The notes beneath the pieces were generated by a model. That model had not been told where the DNA came from and did not search any database. It was given only the letters and a program-made list of their open reading frames with translations. Positions 1 to 10,100 of a stretch of DNA of 64,000 nt are shown here, piece by piece (within the stretch, counting starts at the first letter, position 1; the number at the start of each line of letters is the position of its first letter). This stretch comes from Piper betle (Eukaryota > Streptophyta > Magnoliopsida > Piperales > Piperaceae), in assembly GCA_033002965.1 (NCBI GenBank), contig JAURVB010000174.1, positions 1 through 64,000 on the forward strand, given 5' to 3'. The position numbers were made by a program, and so were the translations under genes.

Positions 1-930
1 TCACTGCAGCGGCTCTCCGGTGTAGGACACCAAGGCTGGGCAGCAAGGACTCTAAATGTGATGGTCCCTTGGCAGCAACACTTCAACGGGGTGGTTCAAT
101 TTTTGGCTCTGGATGTGTTACTTATCTCCGAACTCCCATGATGACGACCTTTAGAATAACGGCCAAAGGGGTAGCGAGGCAGCAATGGTTCAACTCCGGC
201 AACACTCCCCGAGGGGGCTTTGGCTCTCCTCTCCTCGTCGGCCACAAGCTATAAAAATGCTCCGCAGAAAGTCTCCGGCTATACTCTCCAAGGGCAGCAC
301 CGGTGAGGTAGGGATACAGGGGTGGTCGACGGCTCATGAAGGGGGACTGCAACCTGTTATTTGGAAGGCTACACCACTGTGGCAGGACTTTACGGCAGTG
401 GGGCGTGGCCAAGCACGACGCTTCTAAGCACAGCTCTCCTGGGCAGTATATATTCTCTCCTCGGTGTGGGCAGCAGCAAGTTGGCGAGGCAGAGAGCTTC
501 GGCAGTGAATAGGCGCCGGGTGAATGGAGCCGGCGGGGAAGAGGCCTCTCTTCTTATTATTTTTTTAGCATATGAACCCCCGTGTTTCTACAGCTTTGCA
601 ACCGGGTATTTATAGACCAGGAATTCATTTTCTCCTCCTTCAATTTGCTCCATATCTTGCCCACCAAATCCTCAGCAACTTTTTCTTATCCTCTCTGTTT
701 TTTATCTCCTCCCCTTCTAGGGGAGCTGCCACCACCTATTCCAAAATTTACCTAGGGTAGGAAAAAGACGGTGGTCCTTGCTGATTCACACGGGATTCCA
801 CGTGCCCCATGCTACTCAGGTAAGAGCGTAAATATCATAAATTTTATTCTTGATATACGAGTATCGAACCTCAAGACAAACCGATTCGAAGGAACTTAAA
901 TTAAATTTTGTAAATATGAGTTATCGGACC
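1..930. other. Unclassified repeat-like segment
   Basis: No protein family is recognisable. Several short overlapping reading frames occur on both strands between 69 and 615, none with a known motif. The segment is richer in G+C than the DNA that follows. On the minus strand a TATA-box-like octamer TATAAATA lies at 614-607, followed by CT-rich, leader-like sequence down to about 400. This could be the promoter half of an LTR or of an unidentified gene running off the left edge of the window. Nothing decides between these. Confidence 0.3.
607..614 (-). promoter_or_regulatory. Possible TATA box, minus strand
   Basis: On the minus strand the sequence reads TATAAATA in a CTATAAATACC context, the usual plant TATA form. 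A CT-rich stretch without repeats follows downstream on that strand. No gene was identified behind it, so a chance match or a retroelement promoter is equally likely. Confidence 0.25.
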
Positions 931-960
931 AGAATATGAGCAAACATATTCATGTCTTGC

Positions 961-961
<1 letters not shown>

Positions 962-989
<28 letters not shown>
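962..989. repeat. (TA)n microsatellite
   Basis: An uninterrupted TA dinucleotide run of about 28 bp. It lies just left of the inferred CACTA element. Confidence 0.9.
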
Positions 990-991
<2 letters not shown>

Positions 992-1589
992 AGGTATAAT
1001 CCTACCATTAGAGGAAGGTAGAATGGCCAAAAGGCAAAATGGGCAAATTAAGACATTAGTGGAAAATCCCCTTCTATCACCGGACAGAAGGGGTGAAAAA
1101 GGTACAAAAGGCCCCTTGTCACTAATCTTTTGCCACCGAAATTAAACAGTGTCACATTGTCACTGTCGAATTTCGGTGACTAAGTTTTTTAATCATTTAG
1201 ATTTAGGTATGGTATATTTTTATATCTTCTTCAAATGGCACATTGAGATGTAAAGGAAAGTCGTGAGACAATTCGGTCCATATTTGGTTTAGGTGTTATA
1301 ACATTGAGAGGATCTTAATTGACATCAATAATTGGTGATTAAATAGTGGCCAACTGACATAGTAAAACTGTGTCAGATGTCGGTGGTTGATCTGCCATTG
1401 AAATATCGATGTCAGTTCTTTCAAATTGACACCAAAGTTTAATGGCAGACAAGAAAAATAACCACCAAATTGTATTTTGTCACCGAATTTCGGCGATAGT
1501 TTGGTGACATATTAGTATATTTGACACCAAATTTTGGTGTGTAACAGGAAAAGGCAACACCAAATTATAATCTACTCACCTTAAGAAAT

Positions 1590-1879
1590 TTTGTCCTCAA
1601 AATTTTTACACTTAGCCCATTCTTAGCCCTAGCCCACGACATTATTTAGTCCGTGACCAACAGCCTAGCCAACATTAGTAGTCTAGCCCACCATCTAATA
1701 CGGAACCAGGAGGGCTCTAATGCTATATTTAATGACCCAGCCTAAACTGCAATATAATGGGCTAAATCACCTCTTCAAAAATGGTTAGCTAAGTCAATGA
1801 TTTATATTTCATTCCCACTTATATCAGGATCTTATCCTAGCAAGTATTATATATTGGACTAAGTTGAGGGATCTCATTG
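1590..1879 (-). mobile_element. TRIM-like miniature LTR element, inverted copy
   Basis: This is the left arm of a large imperfect palindrome. Read on the minus strand it has the same order as the forward copy to its right: a terminal-repeat segment (about 1,740-1,879), a degenerate primer-binding site, a short internal region with the same landmarks (GTATTAGATGGTGGG on both arms), and a polypurine-like end near 1,590. It has no coding capacity. It probably arose by inverted insertion or inverted duplication of the neighbouring element. Confidence 0.55.
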
Positions 1880-2305
1880 TGAGATTTTTCAACTTAGTCC
1901 TATATTTAATACTTACTAGGGTAAGATCCTGTTTATATATGTGAATGGTCTATAAATCTTTAATTTCGGTTAACTACTTTTGAAGAGATAACTTAACCTA
2001 TTAGTTTACACTTTGGGCAATGTCATTATAGGTGGTATCAGAGCCTCTTGGTAACGTATTAGATGGTGGGATAGACTAGGGACGTTAGCTAAGCTGTCGG
2101 TCATGGGTCAAAGAGGTCGTAGATTGGCACTGGCAATGGGCCAAGTGTAGGAATTTTGGGATGGGTGGATTGTGAGATCCCAATACTACTGGGATAAGAT
2201 TTTATTTATAAATAGGAATGAACTTTAGATCTTTAACTTAGTTAACTACTTTTGAAATAATGATTTAGCCCATTATGTTACATTTTGGGCCAGGTCATTG
2301 CAATA
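1880..2305 (+). mobile_element. TRIM-like miniature LTR element, forward copy
   Basis: Two similar terminal repeats of about 135-155 bp lie at about 1,880-2,033 and 2,171-2,305. Both open with TGTGAGAT and end in a GGGC..GTCATT block. The internal part is only about 135 bp. It starts with TGGTATCAGAGCC, the site complementary to initiator methionine tRNA, and ends in a purine-rich GGGATGGGTGGAT stretch directly before the second repeat. LTR, primer-binding site, polypurine tract and LTR with no genes is the definition of a TRIM (terminal-repeat retrotransposon in miniature). Confidence 0.6.
2034..2046 (+). other. Primer-binding site of the TRIM-like element
   Basis: TGGTATCAGAGCC follows the first terminal repeat. 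It is the standard plant retrotransposon site for initiator tRNA-Met priming of reverse transcription. Confidence 0.7.
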
Positions 2306-2309
2306 ATAT

Positions 2310-3400
2310 TTAAACCATTTCTAACCATTTCCAACATAACTATAACCATTTGTTTCTATCACACACTATAAATAACTCCTCCACAAACAAGAAATAATAG
2401 ATATAAATCCAAAATAATTCCATCACAAATTCCACAAAATCCATTTGAAAAACACACAACACAAACCCATCAAATAATGTGCCACATCCACAAACTACAA
2501 GTGAGAGTCTGGTGGAGGTTGTGCATCATCATCATGTGGCACACCCACATCTTTTCCAACCTTATTAAGCAAAACCTTGAAGAGGGTATTATCTCAAGCT
2601 CGATTCTCCATCAAACATTGTTTTTTTGTCGTTCTTCTGATGGACGAAGCTAAACAATGAATTTATCATTCAGTTCTTCAGCAACAATATGTGACAAGTG
2701 TTGTGCAGCATCAGTAGCAAGATTACTAGTCATCTCACTAGTAACATCTGGAACAACATCTTGCCGCATAGTATGCATCTCCTATTGCACCACCTCATTT
2801 ACTACAGCATGATGGTAAGTCGGGTTTACTACAGTCGAGAGTGTCTGAACAATGAGCTTCTCAATCATATCAAGGTGTCTGATCAACTCTGGATCAATAA
2901 TCTACGTAGCGTCATGATGGGTAGGTGGACCTTTGTGTGTTGAGTGAGATGATCAAGACCCTCAGGAGGAGCCAGACATTGAACTTGGGAGGTGTAGTGC
3001 ACTCTGTGTGGTAGAACCCAGACCATAAAATATGCCCCTATTTGCTACCCTTGCTAGATATAGGTTGGCATCTTCATCGAGCTCGGGTATAGCAAAGGTG
3101 TCATCACCATATTTTCCCTCAACCTCTTCTTATACCTAACCTGTAATTGGTAGATATATTTTTTTAAAGAGAATCAACGAAATACAAGTGAAAGAAGTAG
3201 CATACAAATAAAGTTTAAATCTAATTTGCATTTAAGTGAATTGACACCATTGGTTTTCATCAAGTGTATTAGCATATTCCTCAATCAATTTTCTCACAAG
3301 TCCCCCTCCTCTCTATACTAAATTAACTACAAACACAACAATCGATATCATAGGAAGAGAACAACTAACAAGAAAAATATAAATTACCACCTTTTACAGC
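2310..3400. other. Non-coding interior of the CACTA element
   Basis: AT-rich sequence between the TRIM pair and the Transposase_24 remnant. It carries short ACCATTT repeats at 2,315-2,350. A plus-strand frame of 81 codons at 2,698-2,943 has no recognisable motif and opposes the coding strand, so it is not called as a gene. Confidence 0.4.
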
Positions 3401-3411
3401 AATAATAAGCC

Positions 3412-3857
3412 CTAAAGTGCATTATATAAGTCAGCATTATTTAAAGTTTGAGATATGATATTGTGACTCACCGTAACAAGCTCTGATTTGTTATCTTTGT
3501 ATGGGCATTTTCCATTGTTGACACGGTGAGTCCTATCGAACACATCCACTAAAGTTGCCGTACGACCGAGCTCCTGTGTCTGCACACAATACAAAGAAGG
3601 TATAATCAACTTAAAAATGCAACTACAACTACGCACTATAATTTTATTATTCAACATACTAATCTTTGCTCACGGATTTCCGTATTAATGGATCCTCTCG
3701 TGTGGCATGTTATATCTCCGTCTTTTGGCTTGAGATGATTACTTTTGTTCGTCTTAGATGCCTTCTTCCACTCATTGGTTGCCCAATGCTCTGTACATAG
3801 TCCCTCCCATACATCATGGTCAAGCCACCATGATTTTCTTCTTTCAATCAAGCTCAT
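3412..3857 (-). pseudogene. CACTA second protein remnant (Transposase_24 type)
   Basis: Two adjoining minus-strand frames resemble the plant Transposase_24 (Ptta/En/Spm) domain. The upstream part (3,857-3,651) shows the family order of a W-rich start (VWEGL, then EHW), then an NEWKKASKTNKSN block, then HTRGS. The downstream part (3,657-3,412) continues with ELGRTATLVDVFDRTHRVNNGK, which corresponds to the family's G..P...E.F..TH...+G motif. A frame change near 3,655 separates them. The family accompanies Tnp2 in CACTA elements and probably binds the subterminal repeats. The N-terminal part toward 4,700 is too degenerate to delimit. Confidence 0.65.
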
Positions 3858-5177
3858 CTAATCATTTGTTTTAACAAGCATTTTTGCCTTGTCCTGTGCT
3901 CTCTTCATCAGTTGCTTATACAATTCTAGTGCATTTATCATGAAGCCATTTTGTGCATGTGGTTGATCTTCTAGTTGAAAATCATACAAACGTACACCAA
4001 ACAAACAAAAACTTCATATTAAGATAAATAACGAATTATGATATAAGCATGTACAGGATATTGTCAAACATCGAGTACTTACCATTCACTCGTGGCACAT
4101 CATGTCTTTGATATTCATTAGAATAGTCTTCCAACTTGGCCACACTCCTTTCACTCGGCATTGTATTGTCAAAGACATCTGTTGAGCGTGGGTCGAGCAC
4201 TCAAGAGACATAAACATAAATTATTAAAAATCAACATCATCATAAAGTTTATATTTCGATATATTTGAATAATAGTTCATATAAACATGTCAGTTAGTGT
4301 ATGAAATAGCTAATCCCCATGCTTAGTAAGAGGCATTGATCTTGACATCCTATTGGCTCTACGGGGGAGACGGGAGGGGAGAACACAATTATCTAACATC
4401 TCCATAAGGCCCTCCTCAATGTCCTGCTTTGGCTGACCAATATCCTTATCCTCGCTCAATGGTACCTCAAGCGGCGAGCTAGTAACATCAGCTCATCAAC
4501 GAGTCTGTATGGATCAAATTTGTGTGGCAATTGGCTCATCCTAGAGCCACCTGCGTGAAATTCACCGGAAGCAGTTCCTCAAGCTGTCGACCACCTCAGG
4601 AAGCAACTCCTCGAGATGAAGATCCTATTCTTGTCTCATATTGTCCATGAGTGCAACCACAACCCATACTCTCTACCCACATGAGAGAAATAAAAAGTTA
4701 ACGATTGGAATTAATCAACAATGAATTCAATTATAAAACATTATATTGAAGCCAATAATAAAATTGAATTATAAATATTCATCAATACTATCTTCAGACT
4801 CTGATTCATCCAATGTTTCTTGATTCATGGTGTTCTCAACTTGAATTCGTTTGTCATGCTCGACTTCATCATTTTTTCTAGACATTGCTATGGGTGTATC
4901 ACAATCAATCATAGGCCTTGGACACATTGATAGATCCTCAACATCTTGATATACATTAGATTTACCAGTATCATGAAATTCATCGACATTGAAAGAACGT
5001 TGATGTGCACTTTACATGCCATTATCCAATATCTTATGACATGTAATAAATATGTTGACATTGTTATGCCAAAACATACACATGTGGGGATCTTAATTGA
5101 GACTTGTGATTAACTTTAACAATGCCATGTGGTTAAATTACATGAACACCCCGAGTATCATCATATCAATCATACGA

Positions 5178-7309
5178 TCAACTACGACGGTTAGTGCAGA
5201 AATATCTATGAAAAAGTGAGACAATTCGGTTATAGTATTCTACAGGCCCAAAGATATTAGGCTGTCGAACACAATTGGGCACTAATCTTTGCATGAGCAC
5301 ATGACATTCGTGACTTATTAACCTTGTGATGGTGCATTTTACTGTATTGACAGAATTGACAAAGTTGGATACGTATCTATCAAGAAATTTCAAGCTCTTC
5401 AACCAATCACACACAAGTTTAACATGACTTCTAACAAAGTTATATGTATATAAGCATGTATACTCATTGTCCATCAGTGACAAGCTCCAACTCCTTGCGA
5501 GAACAATACATTGTCAAATCTTTCCTGCTCTTAATATTATCCTTATTCCTCTTGACTCTAAATAACAATAACATGAAAAAGATATTGTTAAACACATTTT
5601 TTCAATATACATGACATCTAAAACATGTCTAATCAACAAACTACTCCAATATGGTAAATCTCAAAATATGTTTCTCTTCTGCCAATTTTGACTTTTACCA
5701 AACCCAAGTAATCTATCTTTACTTTTAAGGAAGAGATCATACTTATTTGGAGGGAGGCAATCTGCCAGTTCCTTAATTTCACCCCCTAAGAGCTTTGGCG
5801 GAGGTCCATCTTTCTCGAGTTTACCTACAAGAAATTGATATCACTGTCACCTAAATTGTTGAGAAAATATTAGATATCGATGATGACAATCAAACCACGT
5901 TGCCATCCCCAAGAATTGTAGTAAAAAAGGCTTCATGTGGCCCATGCAATATGGACACACCAACTTACCATGTGTGCTCCATCCAAATAACATGTCATAC
6001 ACAAGGAAGTCACTGATAGTCCATAATATAGCAACTTACATTTGGAAATTCTGCTTCAACAAAGTATATCCCAAGTGTGGACCCCTTCTTCCCATAACAA
6101 TTTTAAATCATCAACCAACGGCTAGAGATAGACATCAGTGATTTGTCCTGTACTATTTTGGCCGGGAATGAGCAAGGACAGGAATAGAAAAAGGCATATC
6201 ATACACAACCAAGGTGGGAGTTTATACATCGTGAGACTTACAAGTCAAATGGAATAAGATTTTGTTGAATACCCAAATGGACTAAATCTATTGATGCATT
6301 ATAGACTATGAGACCAAATGGAATTAGATTTTGTTGAATACCCAAATGGGCTAAATTCATCAGCACATAGCCCAAACCTGACATTTCAAGGATTAGAAGA
6401 GAAATCTGGGAATGCGTCATTGAAGTATCTCCACACTTCTCCATGACGTGAATGTATCATGGATCCAGGCAATGCTGGATTAAACTTCTGTCATGACATA
6501 TACTGTACTGTCTTCTGTGACATAAATAGCTATTTTCTCAAGACCTTTTTAGTTGCCTTTCCACTCACATCATGAGTATATTGATTCAATCCACATGATA
6601 TACACACGGTTAAACTTTTAGTTTCCTTGTCGTATAGAATGTAACCATTTGGACAAGTATGAATTTCCACAAAATTGAGACCAAAACTCCTTATCAATTT
6701 TTTAGTAGTGTCATATGACCTAGGCAAGTTGTTGTCGTTTGACAACCACTTTTTAAACTTTGCACCTATATGATCGAATGCTAATCCAAAGACATGTGTA
6801 CGTGGCTTGATGTGCAACAATTTTTCCGTTGCCTGAAGAGAAGACACGTTCGCATCCCCCATACAAAGATTCTCTCTCTATCTCTTTCTCTCGCTTTCTC
6901 AATCAAGTAGGTCATAGAATGCCTTAGCTTTTGGATTTGGTTGATTATGGTAATATGTTGTGTTGTGATGAAATTGTGGATTTCGAACATGTGCACCCGC
7001 AACATTTACAAACAAGTCTCCAAAGGCTCCTTTAGGTTCGCCGATTGTATAGGTGCTTCCCATATTATGATTAGCTTGTATGAAATTGTCATCCTCTCCA
7101 TGAAATCTCCATACATAATAATTTTGCATGAACCCATTGTAATACAAATGGCGCAACACTTCATTACCGGTGCACATAGAACAAGTTGTGCATTTATCAC
7201 AAGAACAACTAATTTTTTGCTCTCCTCGCAATAGAGCATGAGCAAAAGCAACATCTAGGAAGTCATTTACTCTTGACACATATTTTGGATGCAAACCACC
7301 ACCTAACAT
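5178..7309 (-). pseudogene. CACTA transposase Tnp2, broken into fragments
   Basis: Read on the minus strand, the segments follow the Tnp2 order. At 7,309-6,899 is the transposase-associated N-terminal domain, with an ISCSCDKC cysteine cluster, EVLRHLYYNGF and YYVWRFHGE. At 6,862-6,530 is the Transposase_21 start, with LPRSYDTTKKLI, HTCPNGYILYDKE and the CISCG zinc-type motif. Around 5,950-5,880 a GMATWFDCHHRYL segment is legible. At 5,830-5,640 comes GKLEKDGPPPKLLGGEI and then LPYW. Near 5,620 is DVMYIEK, the family's DVMHIEKNV. At 5,483-5,178 is LISHECHVLMQRLVP. Frameshifts separate these blocks, so no full transposase is made. The family cuts and pastes CACTA elements in the nucleus. Confidence 0.8.
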
Positions 7310-8240
7310 TCTCCTTTAGTACATCCATAATCTATCACCTCTATGCATTATATTATAAGTGTGTACCTACACGAATATTACAGAATAAAACACAAACAAT
7401 CTACAACAATTAAGATTTACAAATAATGATAGTAATATATTACCTAGTTAGATTTTTTTTAATGAGTAGTTACATCTATTTCAATTTTAGTGTTTTATGT
7501 AAATATTTTTTATCTATAAAGCAACAAATTATAAATGTCAGGGAAATTAATCAACAATGGCAAACCTCCAACTCGTAAAGATGATAGATTTTGACGTCTA
7601 AACAATCAATAATTATAATAACAACAATGAGTGAAACATTTTAATTAATCATGTAAATTAAAAATAAACATAAACAATTAATAAAAATTCAATTAACAGT
7701 ATAAACTTGAATACACTTAAATAAACCAAATTTAAATGCAAGCAATTTATACGTAACACTCTATGTTATGGAAGATATAATCAAATCTAAATTGAAAATT
7801 AAAATAAACAAATACATTTTCAGTGATTTTTCATGAAATTGAATATATATTATAACAAATTGAAAATATAACAATACTTAATCAGCACAATTGAATGATT
7901 TATCAACAAGTGCATACAATTAGGGCTGAAGAATAATGAATCAAGGAGAAGACAGTGGAGCTGGCTCCGACAAAGTCGAGTCAAAGCAGTGACAGCAGTG
8001 TGCGGTTGCATACAATGGCTGTGGTATAATGCGGGGGGCTGGGAACGGCCATCGTGCTGTGCGAGGACAAATTGGAGCTTGGCCACCCCTCTTTTACCCT
8101 AATTCAAAAGTTGACAGCTACAATGTCCACTAATGGAAAATTTTCTTTTTTTCACCTAAATTTTAGTTGGTAAAACGTTAAAATTAGGTGACACAAGGTG
8201 TTTGCACGAAATTTGTCAATAGAAATTTTTAACCATAAAA
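7310..8240. other. AT-rich 5' part of the CACTA element
   Basis: Upstream (minus-strand sense) of the Tnp2 remnant. It is very AT-rich from 7,380 to 7,920, with no recognisable gene. A 78-codon minus-strand frame at 7,850-8,086 has no family signature. Confidence 0.4.
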
Positions 8241-9270
8241 ACTCACATCAAATTAAATTCGAGACAGAAGAGAGTTGAAAATTTTTGCTGGCAAATTACC
8301 ACGATTCCGTGACAAAACAGTCACTGATTGATGCCGAAAAATGGCGACAAGGGTGGGTGGTTTTCGGTTACAAATAAGAGATGATTTTTTAAAAAAATTA
8401 ATAAAAAAAATTATGGGCAGTCGCACAGTCTCACGCGGGGCAGCGCAGATCAACTGTGATGGCAGGGCCGTGCAGGCAGGCCAGTGGTGCTGGTAGGGTG
8501 TGTGTGGGCAGCAGGGCAGGGCCGCAGACAAGGGCCACTTGGCAGGCTGGCATGGCGGGGCAGCAGGTCAGGGCAGAGCAGCGGGGCAGGCCAGAAGGGA
8601 GGGAATGTCAGGGCCAGGTGGGGAGTGGCAATGGGCCAGCAGCCAGAAGTGGGACGAGGGAAGTGGTGGTGACAAGGTGCAGCAGGGCGGCTAGTACGCC
8701 AGGCCACCACCCGCCACTGCCGCACCAACTTGCGGCAAGCAGACCGGGCCACGTGTTCGCCAGAACACGCGGCTGACTGCGCGCACAGCCAAAAAATTTT
8801 GGTTTCCGCACTAAAGCTTAAAAACCCATTTTTTTCGATTTTTAAAATTAAAAACGGTGTCCATGGTAAATTAATCTTGAAAAATTCTGCGGCAATTCAG
8901 TTTCAAATAATTTAAAAATGCCACCAAAATTTAGATGGTAAATTTTTGATAGCACATAATTTTATAATAGAAAAACGATGTCATAACATTGAAAATATTT
9001 TTGACACATAAACTTTTATTTACAAATTATTAAACTTGTGCCACTAAAATTTTAGTGACAAATTTTTGTGGATTTATTTCTTACACTTAAAAATTGTGTT
9101 TAAATGATTACAAATATTTATCCCCCAAATTTTTTATGATAAAATAATAAAAAATTTTCATATTGTTTGAATATATTAATTTTTTAGTGACAATTATTTT
9201 ATCACAATTTTTTAGTGACAAATTTGTTAATAAAATTTTTAGTAAGAAAAAGGCTTATTTTTCGCCAGTG
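8240..9270 (-). repeat. Subterminal region and right terminus of the CACTA element
   Basis: The region has a GC-rich core (8,430-8,790, with many GGCAGG and GGGCAG units) flanked by AT-rich sequence. TTTAGTGACAA or its complement recurs at about 9,045, 9,185 and 9,215. It ends in CGCCAGTG at 9,263-9,270; on the other strand that is CACTGGCGAAAAATAAGCC, a plausible CACTA-type inverted terminus. The overlapping frames inside the GC-rich core are by-products of base composition. Confidence 0.55.
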
Positions 9271-9406
9271 GTAATCTGCTGTTCTCCCTAGTATAATTTA
9301 ACACTGTATTTTTAGTTCAAGGCTTGTATAAACCTTCAATTAACAAACTTATTGGAGAAACTGAAATTATTTTGCTTGTGGCGATGAGCCTAGTAAAATT
9401 TTCTCT

Positions 9407-9408
<2 letters not shown>

Positions 9409-9448
<40 letters not shown>
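9409..9448. repeat. (TA)n microsatellite
   Basis: A TA dinucleotide run of about 40 bp between the CACTA right terminus and the first MULE. Confidence 0.9.
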
Positions 9449-9451
<3 letters not shown>

Positions 9452-9612
9452 GTGATTATTAATATTTGATCTAATAGATCACATTTGTCAGTATTTTAAG
9501 AATTACTTATAATCACTCATGTGTAATTACCCAATGAGTTGTTAAAAGAAAATTTTACAAGTATGTGGTATATTCACAAAGTTTATATTTAAAAAAATTC
9601 ACAATTTATTTT

Positions 9613-9615
<3 letters not shown>

Positions 9616-9648
<33 letters not shown>
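9616..9648. repeat. (AT)n microsatellite
   Basis: An AT dinucleotide run of about 33 bp just left of the first MULE terminal block. Confidence 0.9.
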
Positions 9649-9650
<2 letters not shown>

Positions 9651-9654
9651 TTTT

Positions 9655-10100
9655 GCTCGCATGCACTGCCACTCTTTTGGTAGTGCATGCATTGTGGGCT
9701 GCCAGATTTCGATCCAACAAACTACATAACCCCCCCCCCCACCCACCCGCCCATCTGCCCGTCCCCCTACCCGCCCGCCCTCCTGCCTTCCCCCCTCCTG
9801 CCACGCGTGTCCCACTCAACCGCCGATGACATTAAAAGGCTGCTACCCCCTACCACCAGACTAGGCAGCCACCTCCCCCAGACACCCCTTGCCAAACCCT
9901 CCCCCCCCCACCACCACCCGGTCCCTGCCACCCCCCACCACCCGGTCCCTGCCTCCCCTCCTCACTGGTGCCACCTTCCGCTGCCCCCCACCCCCCTGGT
10001 TGGCCCTCCCCCTATCGCCGCCCCCACTCCCAAGCAGCACTACCTTGCCACGGCCACCCCTGGACGCCCTACTGTGCCGAACTCGCCTCGTCGAGGGTGG
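9655..10100. repeat. C-rich left terminal block of MULE copy A
   Basis: It begins with a short inverted repeat (GCATGCACTGCC... GGTAGTGCATGC, 9,659-9,690) and a decayed version of the hairpin seen better preserved at 13,521 and 17,377. About 370 bp dominated by C on the + strand follow, including a run of ten C at 9,731-9,740. The arrangement mirrors the G-rich block at 13,200-13,460, as long terminal inverted repeats of a Mutator-like element would. The proline-rich frames across it are compositional. Confidence 0.55.

Larger units (their letters stand above)
1070..9270 (-). mobile_element. Decayed CACTA (En/Spm) DNA transposon
   Basis: The element is read on the minus strand. From high to low coordinates it has a CACTG-type terminus (the + strand ends CGCCAGTG at 9,270), a subterminal zone full of TTTAGTGACAA-like motifs, then Tnp2 transposase remnants (7,309-5,178) and Transposase_24 remnants (3,857-3,412). 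The left side (1,070-1,545) again carries short GTGACA, TGTCACC and CACCAAAATT motifs in mixed orientation, as CACTA subterminal repeats do. The left boundary is approximate: the best candidate near 1,079 (CACCGGAC) is an imperfect partner of the right terminus, and no 3-bp target duplication was seen. All coding parts are broken, so the copy is not autonomous. Confidence 0.7.

Noticed and set aside
936..1145. 69-codon frame across the TA repeat
   Set aside because: It includes a (TA)n-encoded YIYIYI run and has no motif.
8450..8811. Cluster of overlapping frames of 60-106 codons on both strands
   Set aside because: They lie in the GC-rich subterminal repeat of the CACTA element, with no protein family signature.
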